A stretch of 64,000 nt of DNA from Paenibacillus silagei (GTDB lineage: Bacteria > Bacillota > Bacilli > Paenibacillales > Paenibacillaceae). The translations under genes were made by a program, and so were the position numbers. Every line of letters begins with the position of its first letter. Position 1 is the stretch's first letter. The notes under the pieces are model-generated. The model saw only the letters and a list, made by a program, of their open reading frames with translations. It was not told the origin of the DNA and searched no databases. The stretch is from assembly GCF_017874735.1 (NCBI RefSeq), contig NZ_JAGGLV010000005.1, positions 62,001 through 126,000 on the forward strand. The letters run 5' to 3'. Positions 24,713 to 34,095 of this stretch are shown piece by piece.

Positions 24713-26196
24713 TAGCTTCGGCCCCTTATCACTTCTTTGGCAACGATGCGGTCATCGAAATCATGAACGACTCCCTTGATCAGCTGATAGGTCTCATGAC
24801 CTTTCCCCGCAATCAATACTACATCGCCGGGGCTTGCCATTTCAATAGCTTTTGTGATGGCTTCCCTCCGGTCCGGAATCATCTCATAGCGCTCACGCGC
24901 CACGCCATCCTCACGCAGGCCCGCCTCAATATCAGCCAGAATCTGCAGCGGATCCTCCGTCCGCGGGTTGTCGGAGGTGACCAGCACATGGTCGCTGTAT
25001 TTCGCAGCTATTTTGCCCATGAGCGGCCGTTTGGTCGTATCACGGTCCCCGCCACAGCCGAAGACAGTAAGCACCTTGCCCGCAGCGAATTCACATACCG
25101 CCTTCAGCACATTCTCCAGACCGTCCGGCGTATGTGCATAATCAACGATCACCGCGAAATCCTGCCCGGCATCCACCGATTCGACACGGCCGTCCACGCC
25201 GGCAACCGACTCCAGACTGGCCTTGATGTCCGCAAGCGGCACATCCTCCAGCAGCGCAGCCGTAATAGCCGCAAGCGCATTATAGACGTTGAACTTGCCG
25301 ACCATGCGAAGCGAAATATCCGTCTCACCTTTAAACGTCTCCACGTGGAAAAAAGTTCCTTTGGCGGTGATCGATATTTGCGAGGCCCGGACATTGGCAG
25401 CCTTGTCGATACCATATGTAATGACCTCCGCTGCGGTCTGGGCGGCAAAATAGGCGCTGGCTTCATCGTCGGCATTCAGCACGGCATACTTGCGTTCTTC
25501 CTTCCACGGGGAGATCACGTTGCCGAGCCGCGAGAAGAACAAGCCCTTCACTGCACGATACTCCTCCATCGTATGGTGGTAATCCAGGTGATCCTGGGTC
25601 AGATTCGTAAAGATCGCGGTGCGGTAGTCGGTCCCCTTTACCCGGCCCTGCTGGAGTGCATGGGAGGATACTTCCATTACACAGCACTGCACGCCCTTAA
25701 GCGCCATATGATTCAGGCTGCGCTGAAGCTCCAGCGATTCCTGTGTCGTACCGGACATCGGATAGCTCTGACCGTCATACCGCATCTGGATGGTACCGAT
25801 CAGGCCGGTCTTCACCCCATGATCCTGCATGATCCGTTCAATCAGATACGTAGTCGTGGTCTTGCCGTTGGTACCGGTGATGCCGATCAGCTTCATCCGG
25901 CTGCTCGGTGAACCGAAGAAGGCATTGGACAGCACAGACATGGCATACCGGCAGTCATCCACCACGATCTGCGGCAGGTCAATGTCCAGCTTCCGTTCGC
26001 AGACCAGGGCAGCCGCGCCCTTGGCAGCAGCCTGAGGTGCGTAATCATGTCCGTCCACTGTATGTCCGGGCAGACAGATGAACAGATCGCCCGGACCCAC
26101 CTTGCGTGAATCGGCCTGCAAATCTGATATTTCTACGTCTCCGTCCCCGTATAGACGGGAAGCAGCCAGACAAGAAGAGAGTTCTTTAATTAACAT
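24709..26196 (-). CDS. murE: MurE, UDP-MurNAc-L-Ala-D-Glu ligase (probably meso-DAP adding)
   Basis: 495 residues. GITGTNGKTTTTYLIERIM (ATP loop near residue 109), SSHALQQGRV, TNLTQDHLDYHHTMEEY, DYAHTPDGLENVL, FGCGGDRDTTKRPLMG and VLVTSDNPRTEDPLQI are present. The DNPR motif is the usual mark of meso-diaminopimelate-adding MurE, while lysine enzymes differ there, so the peptidoglycan is probably DAP type. ATG 26196 is behind GAGGGATAGGT. Confidence 0.97.
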   Translation of the reverse strand: MLIKELSSCLAASRLYGDGDVEISDLQADSRKVGPGDLFICLPGHTVDGHDYAPQAAAKGAAALVCERKLDIDLPQIVVDDCRYAMSVLSNAFFGSPSSRMKLIGITGTNGKTTTTYLIERIMQDHGVKTGLIGTIQMRYDGQSYPMSGTTQESLELQRSLNHMALKGVQCCVMEVSSHALQQGRVKGTDYRTAIFTNLTQDHLDYHHTMEEYRAVKGLFFSRLGNVISPWKEERKYAVLNADDEASAYFAAQTAAEVITYGIDKAANVRASQISITAKGTFFHVETFKGETDISLRMVGKFNVYNALAAITAALLEDVPLADIKASLESVAGVDGRVESVDAGQDFAVIVDYAHTPDGLENVLKAVCEFAAGKVLTVFGCGGDRDTTKRPLMGKIAAKYSDHVLVTSDNPRTEDPLQILADIEAGLREDGVARERYEMIPDRREAITKAIEMASPGDVVLIAGKGHETYQLIKGVVHDFDDRIVAKEVIRGRSY

Positions 26197-26271
26197 ACCT
26201 ATCCCTCACTCTGCATTTGTACTTGTAAGTTTTTCAGTATGGGATTACCGTGACTCCAGAGAAGTTTTGGG

Positions 26272-26377
26272 CTTCCGGCCGCTGTTGTCCCCAGATTTCT
26301 CTTAATCAAACCGCTGCTTGCGGTAGAAATCCGGTGACAAAGGCGGACGCTACCGCTCCTACAGCTCCAAAATTCCC
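26272..26377. repeat. Dispersed repeat B, copy 1
   Basis: Starts CTTCCGGCCGCTGTTGTCCC and ends CCGCTCCTACAGCTCCAAAATTCCC on the plus strand. Copy 2 is at 46840-46931 with the same ends and a different middle. CCGCTGTTGTC near the left can pair (9 of 11) with GACAAAGGCGG near the right. It lies in the 247-base gap between spoVD and murE, where I see no gene. Confidence 0.8.
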
Positions 26378-26443
26378 TTCCGCCACTTTTCCCTGTCTGT
26401 ATATTTTCAAGTTCAATTTATTTTAATCATTATATAACAAATT

Positions 26444-28372
26444 TCAGGGTTCACTTGGCGTACCCATGTAAATCCGGATCGTAGAGCCCTGCTGCACTCT
26501 TGCCCCGGCCTTCGGGGCCTGATTGATCACGGTATTGCCGGTGCCGGAACGGACCAGCATGAAATTCATATTCAGATCCTCATAGATATCCTGAACAGTG
26601 GCTCCCGTAAGATCAGGGACCGTCACAATCGGGGTCTCGCCGTATTTATAGGTTCTTGGCAGCTGATCCTTACGCTCTGGAACCTTCAGATACAGAAGAG
26701 AATCCTCAAGAATATTCTGGACAATCGGAGCGGCTACTACACCCCCGAACTGAATTCCCTTCGGGTTATCGACTGCCGTATAGACCACGATCTGCGGATC
26801 ATCCGCCGGGGCGAAGCCGATAAAGGAAACGATATGCTCCGTTGGAGAATACCGGCCGTTGATTACTTTCTGTGCTGTCCCTGTTTTGCCGCCCACACGG
26901 TAGCCGTCAATAAATGCCGGTCGGCCTGTGCCTTTGGCAACCACGCTCTCAAGGGCAGCCCGCACTTTCTTCGAGGTCTCCTCCGAGATCACCTGCCGCA
27001 CTTCCTCCGGCTCAGTCTCGGAGACAACGTTCCCTGTATCCGGATTAATCCAGGCCTTGGCCACATGCGGAGTATACAGCTTGCCGCCGTTGATGGCTGC
27101 CGATACCGCAGCAATCTGCTGAATTGGCGTGACGGATACCCCCTGGCCGAATGCAGTAGTCGCCAGCTCCACCGGGCCCACCTGGGCCGGCTTGAACAGA
27201 ATTCCGTTCGCTTCACCGTTCAAATCAATGCCCGTCTTGCTCCCAAAGCCGAAATCCCGGATGTACTTGAACAGCGTATCCTTACCCAGACGCTGTCCCA
27301 AGGCTACAAATCCCGGGTTGCAGGAGTTCTCGACCACTTCAAGGAAGGTCTGGCTTCCGTGTCCGCCCTTCTTCCAGCAGCGCAGCTTAGCTCCGCCAAC
27401 CTCAATGTAGCCCGGATCAAAAAAATGCTCATGCTGCAGATCCACCTTCCCCTCCTGCAAGGCCGCAGCCAGCGTGATGATCTTGAAGGTGGAACCCGGC
27501 TCATACGTCATCCAGATCGGAAGATTCCGGTTATATACTTCGGCATCGTATTCCTGGTAAGCCCCCGGCTCATACCCCGGCCGGCTGGCCATCGCCAGAA
27601 TCTCGCCATTGCGGGGATCCATGGCAATAGACCAGGCCCCCTGCGCCTGATATTTCACCATGGCCTGATCCAGCTCGCGTTCCATAATAGATTGAATCTG
27701 CTTGTCGATAGTCAGCTGCAGGCTAAGTCCATCCTGCGGCTCGGTGTACTTCTCGGAGGACCCTGGCATCAGCCGGCCTCCCGCATCGGAGAGATAGGAG
27801 ATATTGCCCGCGCTCCCCTGAAGCAGCTTATCATAGATGCTCTCAATTCCGGTAATCCCCTGATTGTCAATTCCGGTGAAGCCCAGAATATGTGCGGCCA
27901 GATCCCCGAAGGGATAATACCGTTTGTTATCCTCAGCGACAACGATGCCCGGCAGCTGCAAATTACGGATGCTCGCGGCAAGCTCCATCGTAATTTTGCG
28001 GCCGCCGGGCTGCAGTTTCACTGAGGCCTTCTTTTGGGTCAGCAGCTGAACCAGCTTCTCCTCGGTCATGCCGAGCAGCGGAGCCAGCTGCTTCGCGGTC
28101 TGTTCCTTCTCCTTCACCTGTACAGGAATAGCATAAATCGTCGGTGAGCTGATGTTGTAAGCCAGCGCCACACCCTCCCTGTCCAGGATCTCGCCGCGTT
28201 TGGCGGTGAAGGGGATGTTCCGCCGCCATAAATCCTCGGCCCTCTCGCTCAGCTTCTCACCCTGGGTTAATTGTACATAGGCAAGACGCACAGCCAGCGC
28301 GCCGAACAACACGGCCAGTCCCAGCAGCGTCCACAGCATTCTCCGCCGGCTAACGACTTTCGATACCTTCAT
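26444..28372 (-). CDS. spoVD: SpoVD-type class B penicillin-binding protein
   Basis: About 642 residues. A short basic start KVSKVVSRRRM and one membrane span (about 13-33) lead to the PBP dimerisation domain (RNIPFTAKRGEILDREGVALA) and the transpeptidase domain: YEPGSTFKI with active-site Ser near 294, SCN near 350, VGGKTGTAQKV near 495. One PASTA domain ends the protein (VPDLTGATVQDIYEDLN). SpoVD makes spore cortex with SpoVE. ATG 28372 follows GGGGAG by 6 bases. B. subtilis has pbpB and spoVD in this order too. Confidence 0.94.
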   Translation of the reverse strand: MKVSKVVSRRRMLWTLLGLAVLFGALAVRLAYVQLTQGEKLSERAEDLWRRNIPFTAKRGEILDREGVALAYNISSPTIYAIPVQVKEKEQTAKQLAPLLGMTEEKLVQLLTQKKASVKLQPGGRKITMELAASIRNLQLPGIVVAEDNKRYYPFGDLAAHILGFTGIDNQGITGIESIYDKLLQGSAGNISYLSDAGGRLMPGSSEKYTEPQDGLSLQLTIDKQIQSIMERELDQAMVKYQAQGAWSIAMDPRNGEILAMASRPGYEPGAYQEYDAEVYNRNLPIWMTYEPGSTFKIITLAAALQEGKVDLQHEHFFDPGYIEVGGAKLRCWKKGGHGSQTFLEVVENSCNPGFVALGQRLGKDTLFKYIRDFGFGSKTGIDLNGEANGILFKPAQVGPVELATTAFGQGVSVTPIQQIAAVSAAINGGKLYTPHVAKAWINPDTGNVVSETEPEEVRQVISEETSKKVRAALESVVAKGTGRPAFIDGYRVGGKTGTAQKVINGRYSPTEHIVSFIGFAPADDPQIVVYTAVDNPKGIQFGGVVAAPIVQNILEDSLLYLKVPERKDQLPRTYKYGETPIVTVPDLTGATVQDIYEDLNMNFMLVRSGTGNTVINQAPKAGARVQQGSTIRIYMGTPSEP

Positions 28373-28462
28373 TGTGTTCTCCCCGCTTTCACTCATAGAC
28401 ATGATCTCTTACCTTCATGACTATTCGGGACAAACAGGGGTTAGAACAAGCCTATATGGGTG

Positions 28463-30694
28463 TTACTCTGCAGCTTCTTCTTTCTCGGCATCGCCCGCTA
28501 AGGCAACAGGAATATTCTCGCCATATTCATTGAGAGGGCTAAGCTTCAGCGCTACCTGCGTTTTTCCCTTATTCTTGGCCTGGCTCTGTTCTGTGACATA
28601 GCCTTCTCCCTCAACAGAGATTCCCACCTTCAGCAGGTTCAGAATCTCCAGGGCATCGCGCAGAGACTGGCCGCGCAGATCAGGAAGCGTCACATTCTCT
28701 CCCTGCTCGCTTAACAGATAGATCCGCTGCCCGGCGGTCAGGGCGGTGCCTTTCTCAGGGTACTGACTGACCACATTTGCCCCTTGGCCTACAGCTTCGA
28801 AATCAAAGCCCTGATTAATGAGCAGCTGTCTCGCTGCCTTCACCGTCTTGCCGGTCAGATCCGGCGCTTTGCGCTGGACAACAGCTTCGGCCTTCACCGT
28901 CTTCTTGTCAGCAGGGCTAGTGACATCTCCCGCTTTGGGCACGCCCATATAAGGAAGCGCCTGGGAGACGATATCCTTGAAGACCGGACCCGCCGCAGCA
29001 CCGCCGCCTGCCGCATCGGCAGGTTCGTCAATAATGACGAAGACTGCGATCTTAGGGTCATTGGCTGGTGCATAACCGAGGAAGGAGGAGCGAACCTTAT
29101 CGCGGTCATACCCGCCCTTACCATCCGGCTTAATCGCCGTACCTGTCTTACCTGCTACCCGGTATCCCTCAATGTAGGCATGCCGGCCGGTTCCGTGCTG
29201 CTGATCTGCCACTACCTGCTCCAGATAGCTGCCCGTCTCCCTTGCACTTGCTTCGGAGAGCACCTGCCGCACAACCTCCGGTTGGGTGACCGTGGTCTTG
29301 CCGGTGTTCGGATCGGTAACCTCCTTCACCACATGCGGCACCAGCAGCTTGCCGCCGTTCGCAATCGCAGCGACGGCTGTGAGCTGTTGAATCGGAGTCA
29401 CCAGCAGCTTACCGTGTCCATAGGCAAGCGTCGCATTCTCTACCGCCCTGTTCGGATCAGGGTTGACAATACCCTTAACCTCTCCCGGGAGGTCAATGCC
29501 TGTCTTTTCCGTGAACCCGAAATCCGTGATATACTGCAGCAGCTTCTCCTTGCCCAGCATCTCATAACCGAGCTTGACGAACGCAACGTTACTCGACCGC
29601 TTAACTCCTTCGAGGAAACTAATGGTTCCGTAACCGGCTCTGTTCATATCATAGATAGGCTTGCTGTATCCCTTAATCCGGATGGAGCCGGATTGAAACT
29701 TCGCATTCGGATCGAACAGCTTCTCCTGCACGGCACCCGCCAGCGGTACAATCTTGAACGTTGATCCCGGCTCGAATCTCGTCATAATAGCATGGTTATA
29801 GAAGCCGGCCGCATCCTGATTCAGATCATAATACTCATTCGGGTTAAAGGTCGGCATATTCGCCAGACCCAGAATTTCCATCGTCTTCGGGTCGGCCGCA
29901 ATAACACTGATCGATTTCGGCTTATACTCCGCATACGCTTTTTTCATAGCCTCTTCAATGTAGAACTGAATCGTGCTGTCAATCGTCAGCTTGTAGTTGC
30001 TTCCATTCACCACAGGCTGGAACGTATCCTTCGAATCGGGCAGCTTGATGCCCCTGCCGTCACTCTGGTAATTCAGCTGGCCGTCCGTACCGGAGAGCTG
30101 TTTGTTCAGGAGCTTTTCCAGTCCCATCATCGCTTTGCCGTCCCTGTCGGTATATCCCAGAATATGTGCAGCGAGCGAACCCTTCGGATAATAGCGCTTC
30201 TGCTCCCGGACGAGTCCGACTCCGGTCTCCAGCGTATCATGCTCCTTCTTGAGCTTCTCAACGAAAGCCGTCACTTTATCCTTCATTTCTTCATCGATTT
30301 TCCAGCCTTCATTACGGATCTCACGGTTCTTCAGGTATTTCCCGTCTTTATCCTTAGCCTCCACCAGCTTCTTCAGCTCATCCACCGGTTTGTTCAGCAG
30401 CTCATGCAGGCCCTGAATCACCTCTTCGCCGATTTTTTTCTCGGCAATGACCTCAGGGTTAACCACCACCGTGTAGGCCGGCACATCGCTGGCCAGAACA
30501 CTGCCGTTACGGTCTTCGATCACCCCGCGGACGGCCTTGATGGTTGAAGTATGAGCCCACTGCTTAGCTGCGGTCTCCTGCCACTCCTTGCCTTGCAGAA
30601 CCTGAATCCAGAATACTCTGGCGACTAAAACAAGAAAAAAGAGGGTAATACACCCTCCTATAAACAGCGTGCGAAGTTTGATTCTCTTAACCAT
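28463..30694 (-). CDS. pbpB: Septal class B penicillin-binding protein (PBP2B/FtsI) with PASTA domains
   Basis: 743 residues. One membrane span (residues about 8-30) is followed by VRGVIEDRNGSVLASDVPAY, then the transpeptidase domain with FEPGSTFKIV (Ser near 311), RSSNVAFVKLG (SSN) and VAGKTGTAIKP (KTG). Two C-terminal PASTA domains (APDLTGKTVKAARQLL and LPDLRGQSLRDALEIL) complete it. It crosslinks septal peptidoglycan with FtsW, FtsL and DivIB. ATG 30694 has GTGAGG 6 bases upstream. It sits between ftsL and spoVD. Confidence 0.95.
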   Translation of the reverse strand: MVKRIKLRTLFIGGCITLFFLVLVARVFWIQVLQGKEWQETAAKQWAHTSTIKAVRGVIEDRNGSVLASDVPAYTVVVNPEVIAEKKIGEEVIQGLHELLNKPVDELKKLVEAKDKDGKYLKNREIRNEGWKIDEEMKDKVTAFVEKLKKEHDTLETGVGLVREQKRYYPKGSLAAHILGYTDRDGKAMMGLEKLLNKQLSGTDGQLNYQSDGRGIKLPDSKDTFQPVVNGSNYKLTIDSTIQFYIEEAMKKAYAEYKPKSISVIAADPKTMEILGLANMPTFNPNEYYDLNQDAAGFYNHAIMTRFEPGSTFKIVPLAGAVQEKLFDPNAKFQSGSIRIKGYSKPIYDMNRAGYGTISFLEGVKRSSNVAFVKLGYEMLGKEKLLQYITDFGFTEKTGIDLPGEVKGIVNPDPNRAVENATLAYGHGKLLVTPIQQLTAVAAIANGGKLLVPHVVKEVTDPNTGKTTVTQPEVVRQVLSEASARETGSYLEQVVADQQHGTGRHAYIEGYRVAGKTGTAIKPDGKGGYDRDKVRSSFLGYAPANDPKIAVFVIIDEPADAAGGGAAAGPVFKDIVSQALPYMGVPKAGDVTSPADKKTVKAEAVVQRKAPDLTGKTVKAARQLLINQGFDFEAVGQGANVVSQYPEKGTALTAGQRIYLLSEQGENVTLPDLRGQSLRDALEILNLLKVGISVEGEGYVTEQSQAKNKGKTQVALKLSPLNEYGENIPVALAGDAEKEEAAE

Positions 30695-30736
30695 AAGGTA
30701 CCTCACAACCTCTATTATTGCGATTGCCGTTCATCG

Positions 30737-31135
30737 CTATTTTTTACCGGCTTTGTCGATAGCCTGGCTGCTAAGCGGAACATAGATAGTAGACTCCTCA
30801 GAAGGGACCACAAAGCCCATTTCCTTCGCCCGCGGGACGATTGTCTGCTCCAGCGTCTGCTTCTCCATCTGATAGGTGGCAATTTGTTTTTTATTCTTAG
30901 CGATTTCGCTGTCCAGCTTCTGGGCCTGCATATTCAAATCGTAAATATGGACGTAACGCCAGATCAGGGAGGCTGCTACCAGAATAAAGGCTCCCAGCGT
31001 CAGCATGTACAAAAGCTTCTCTTGCAGCGGCAGCACTCTGCGCCTGGTGACAACTTTCGTTTTCTCACGGTACAGCGGGTTTGCCTCTTCTTTTCTCTTT
31101 GGTTGAACTGCTAAATTTCCGCGGGTATAAGCCAT
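30737..31135 (-). CDS. ftsL: FtsL cell division protein
   Basis: 132 residues: a basic cytoplasmic part (KTKVVTRRRVLPLQEK), one membrane span (LLYMLTLGAFILVAASLIW) and an extracellular leucine-zipper-like coiled coil (LNMQAQKLDSEIAKNKKQIATYQMEKQTLEQ) that pairs with DivIC. FtsL activates the septal synthase complex. The family is poorly conserved, so the name rests on topology and place between rsmH and pbpB. AAAGGAG precedes ATG 31135. Confidence 0.9.
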   Translation of the reverse strand: MAYTRGNLAVQPKRKEEANPLYREKTKVVTRRRVLPLQEKLLYMLTLGAFILVAASLIWRYVHIYDLNMQAQKLDSEIAKNKKQIATYQMEKQTLEQTIVPRAKEMGFVVPSEESTIYVPLSSQAIDKAGKK

Positions 31136-31158
31136 CTCTGATTCTCCTTTATCGTCAT

Positions 31159-32112
31159 CTACAATTTCTCTGCGATACGCAGCTTGGCTGAACGGGCACG
31201 CGAGTTAAGCTCCAGCTCTTCTTCCCCCGGCACAATTGGCTTGCGGTTAATTAGCTTCAGGGTGCCTTCGGCACCGCATACACAGTACGGCAGGTCAGGC
31301 GGACAAGTGCAACGGCTTAGATAGCTGCTGAAGATCTGCTTGCAGATCCGGTCCTCCAGCGAGTGAAAGGTAATAACGGATACCCTGCCCTCAGGCGCCA
31401 GGCACCGTACAGCAGCATGCAGGCCTTCCTCAAAAGCTCCCAGCTCATCATTGACGGCAATCCGCAGCCCCTGAAAGCTCCGCTTCGCCGGATGTCCTCC
31501 GGTCCTTCTTGCCGCCGCAGGAATGCCTTCCTTAATCAGCTCGGCCAGCTCTCCGGTGGTCTCCACCGGGCGTTCTTCCCTGCGCTCTACAATCTTCCGG
31601 GCAATCCGCCGTGAGAATTTCTCTTCTCCATATTGGAAAAGCACCCTGGCAATGTCCTGCTCACTCCATGTGTTAATGATATCTGCTGCACTCAGCTGTG
31701 CCGACTGATCCATCCGCATATCCAGCGGGGCGTCATGGTTGTAGCTGAAGCCCCGTTCCCCTTCATCAAACTGCGGAGAGGATACCCCCAGATCAAAGAG
31801 AATCCCGTCTACTTGGGGAACTCCGTCCTTTTGCGGAACAAACGGCAGTCCCTTCAGCACCTGCTCCAGATCGCGGAAGTTGGTCTTGACGGTCACCACC
31901 TTGTCGCCGTATCCGGACAATCTCTCCTTCGCGTTGTTCAGTGCCCAGTCATCCTGATCCAGACAGATCAGCCGTCCCCCGCCGCTAAGCTTGGATGCGA
32001 TAAGGGCGCTGTGCCCGGCTCCCCCGAGCGTACAATCTACATATAGGCCATCCTTCTTGATGTGCAGCCCTTCTGTCGCTTCTTCTTTTAGTACCGTGAT
32101 GTGGTGAAACAA
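31159..32112 (-). CDS. rsmH: RsmH (MraW), 16S rRNA m4C1402 methyltransferase
   Basis: 317 residues. [16 protein letters not shown], the SAM-binding [16 protein letters not shown] and ICLDQDD, the [23 protein letters not shown] block, and [17 protein letters not shown] segment ([20 protein letters not shown]) are present. It methylates N4 of C1402 in the decoding centre. The start is TTG at 32112, 8 bases after GGAGG; starts further upstream would use part of the ribosome site. It follows mraZ closely. Confidence 0.96.
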   Translation of the reverse strand: MFHHITVLKEEATEGLHIKKDGLYVDCTLGGAGHSALIASKLSGGGRLICLDQDDWALNNAKERLSGYGDKVVTVKTNFRDLEQVLKGLPFVPQKDGVPQVDGILFDLGVSSPQFDEGERGFSYNHDAPLDMRMDQSAQLSAADIINTWSEQDIARVLFQYGEEKFSRRIARKIVERREERPVETTGELAELIKEGIPAAARRTGGHPAKRSFQGLRIAVNDELGAFEEGLHAAVRCLAPEGRVSVITFHSLEDRICKQIFSSYLSRCTCPPDLPYCVCGAEGTLKLINRKPIVPGEEELELNSRARSAKLRIAEKL

Positions 32113-32151
32113 GCTGCATCCCTCCAAGGCAGTAATTCGAAATGTTATGTT

Positions 32152-32589
32152 TTATAGATCAAAATTGAAATCCACCAATTTCTCGGCGATTTCGTTGAAC
32201 GATTCCTCTGACTGTTCGAAGTACTGCTCCCATAGCTCTTTGTTCCAGATCTCCACCCGGTTCGAAACGCCCAGAATAACACAGTCCTTGTCCAGCTTGG
32301 CATATTGCCGCAAGTTTCCCGGCAGATTCACCCTGCCTTGCTTGTCCCATACACACTCAGTCGCTCCCGAGAAAAAAAAGCGGCTGAAGGCACGGGCATC
32401 CGATTTCATCAGTGAAAGGCTTTTAAGCTTTTGCTCCATGATTCCCCATTCTTCCATGGGATAAACAAACAGGCAGGAGTCCAGGCCGCGGGTCGCCACG
32501 AAGGAGGTTCCGAGCATGTCACGGAATTTGGCCGGGATAATGATCCGTCCTTTATCGTCAATGGTATGCTGGTATTCCCCCATAAACAT
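32152..32589 (-). CDS. mraZ: MraZ, transcriptional repressor of the dcw cluster
   Basis: 145 residues with two AbrB-like MraZ domains: [25 protein letters not shown] at the N-terminus and [21 protein letters not shown] in the second half. MraZ forms a ring and binds repeated GTGGG-type sites in front of its own operon. Such sites are seen directly upstream at 32598-32643. ATG 32589 lies behind GAGGTGGGA; the next ATG two codons on is also possible. It is the first gene of the dcw cluster here. Confidence 0.97.
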   Translation of the reverse strand: MFMGEYQHTIDDKGRIIIPAKFRDMLGTSFVATRGLDSCLFVYPMEEWGIMEQKLKSLSLMKSDARAFSRFFFSGATECVWDKQGRVNLPGNLRQYAKLDKDCVILGVSNRVEIWNKELWEQYFEQSEESFNEIAEKLVDFNFDL

Positions 32590-32597
32590 GATCTATT

Positions 32598-32643
32598 CCC
32601 ACCTCTACATCCCGAGTCCCCACTTTGCCCCACTTTTCACCAC
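32598..32643 (-). promoter_or_regulatory. MraZ operator: direct repeats every 10 bp
   Basis: Read on the minus strand, GTGGTG (32643-32638), GTGGGG (32633-32628) and GTGGGG (32623-32618) start exactly 10 bases apart, each followed by A-rich or ACTC spacers. A fourth in-phase GTGGG lies at 32602-32598, inside the mraZ ribosome site. This is the known arrangement for MraZ autoregulation; they lie at and just after the expected transcription start. Confidence 0.85.
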
Positions 32644-32646
32644 CTA

Positions 32647-32675
32647 AGCATAATAGATTCGCCATTAAAAATCAA
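32647..32675 (-). promoter_or_regulatory. Candidate sigma-A promoter of the dcw cluster (mraZ)
   Basis: TTGATT (32675-32670), 17 bases, TATGCT (32652-32647) on the minus strand. An overlapping TATTAT with a T-rich -35 is an alternative. The predicted start falls on the first MraZ repeat, which would explain repression. Confidence 0.5.
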
Positions 32676-32747
32676 AAACCTTTTTCCGGAGCAAGGTAAT
32701 TTTTTCTTGTTTGTCAAGAGGCTATTCTTGCATCTCCTGCGGACACG

Positions 32748-32781
32748 TAAAAGCCCGGGCCAATGTGATTGGCTCCGGGCT
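32748..32781 (-). terminator. Terminator of ahcY
   Basis: On the minus strand AGCCCGGAGCCAAT pairs with ATTGGCCCGGGCT and is followed by TTTACG, a short U-tail. It separates ahcY from the mraZ promoter. Confidence 0.7.
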
Positions 32782-32798
32782 CGTGCAGATCCATATCC

Positions 32799-34070
32799 TT
32801 AGTCGTTCAGATTCCAGCTGTCCAGATACTCGACTTGCGCCTGTGTCAGGCTGTCGATGGATATCCCCAGACTTTCCAGCTTGTAACGCGCTACCTGCTC
32901 ATCCAGCTCATAGGGAACATTCTCCACTTTGACACCAATGCTCTTATAATTGTCATTCACATATTTAAGGGACAATGCCTGAAGTGCGAAGGTGGTATCC
33001 ATAATCTCTGCCGGATGACCATCAGCTGCGCCAAGATTCACCAGACGTCCTTCGGCCAGGAGGTACAGCTTGCGTCCATCCTTCAGCTGATACTCTTCGA
33101 TGTTCTTGCGCACCGTCCGCTGGGACACCGAGCGCTCGGCCAGCTCCGGCTTGTTGACTTCCACATCGAAATGTCCGGCATTGCAGAGAATCGCGCCATC
33201 CTTCATCACATCATAATGCTCACCACGGATCACATACCGGTTACCAGTGACTGTAACGAAGAAATCACCCTGCTTCGCAGCTTCCAGCATCGGCATGACA
33301 TGGAACCCGTCCATGTGGGCTTCTACCGCCTTGATCGCATCCACTTCCGTTACAATCACATTCGCTCCAAGACCCTTGGCCCGCATTGCTACACCTTTAC
33401 CGCACCAGCCGTAGCCCACCACAACCACGGTCTTGCCGGCCACAATCAGGTTGGTGGTGCGGACGATACCGTCCCATGCCGACTGTCCTGTACCGTAACG
33501 GTTATCGAACAAATATTTGCAATAAGCGTCATTTACCGCCACCATCGGGAATTTCAGCATGCCCTGCTTCTGCAGCGCCTTCAGGCGGATAATACCGGTC
33601 GTTGTCTCCTCAGCTCCCCCGCGGATATTCTCCATCAGGTCGGGACGCTCGGAGTGCAGCAGTGTGGCGAAATCGCCGCCGTCATCGATAATGAGATCCG
33701 GCTTGCTCTCCAGTGCCCGGATGTTCAGTGCCTTGAACTCTTCCGGAGAAGGATTGTACTTGGCAAATACGGTAATGCCATCCTCCACAAGTGCAGCACA
33801 CACATCGTCCTGGGTAGATAACGGGTTGGAGCCTGTAATCGTTACCTCAGCGCCACCAGCCTGCACTACCTTGGCCAGATAAGCGGTCTTGGCTTCCAGG
33901 TGAAGGGTGATCGATACCTTGAGCCCCTTGAACGGCTGCTCGGCTTCGAACTGCTCACGGATACGGTTCAGTACCGGCATATGCTGGCGAACCCAGTCGA
34001 TTTTGAGATGCCCCTCGGGTGCAAGCGACATATCGGCAACAATACTATTTTGCTTGGATAATGAACTCAT
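32799..34070 (-). CDS. ahcY: Adenosylhomocysteinase (SAH hydrolase), short form
   Basis: 423 residues. The NAD-binding loop [22 protein letters not shown] lies near residue 220, the substrate part has [25 protein letters not shown], and [30 protein letters not shown] follows. It splits S-adenosylhomocysteine to adenosine and homocysteine. It lacks the insertion of animal enzymes and ends SWNLND, not the usual KPDHYRY tail, so it is of the shorter archaeal/Thermotoga-like type. Many Bacilli use the Pfs/LuxS route instead; this route avoids autoinducer-2 precursor formation. It starts 25 bases after bshC, in the same transcript. Confidence 0.95.
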   Translation of the reverse strand: MSSLSKQNSIVADMSLAPEGHLKIDWVRQHMPVLNRIREQFEAEQPFKGLKVSITLHLEAKTAYLAKVVQAGGAEVTITGSNPLSTQDDVCAALVEDGITVFAKYNPSPEEFKALNIRALESKPDLIIDDGGDFATLLHSERPDLMENIRGGAEETTTGIIRLKALQKQGMLKFPMVAVNDAYCKYLFDNRYGTGQSAWDGIVRTTNLIVAGKTVVVVGYGWCGKGVAMRAKGLGANVIVTEVDAIKAVEAHMDGFHVMPMLEAAKQGDFFVTVTGNRYVIRGEHYDVMKDGAILCNAGHFDVEVNKPELAERSVSQRTVRKNIEEYQLKDGRKLYLLAEGRLVNLGAADGHPAEIMDTTFALQALSLKYVNDNYKSIGVKVENVPYELDEQVARYKLESLGISIDSLTQAQVEYLDSWNLND

Positions 34071-34095
34071 GGTAGGACCCCCTAGAATAATGTTC

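Noticed and set aside
26834..28024. A 396-codon plus-strand frame opposite spoVD
   Set aside because: It is antisense to an intact PBP with all three active-site motifs; the translation is of low quality.
34071..34095. Possible SAH riboswitch before ahcY
   Set aside because: Only 25 bases separate ahcY from bshC, too few for the aptamer.
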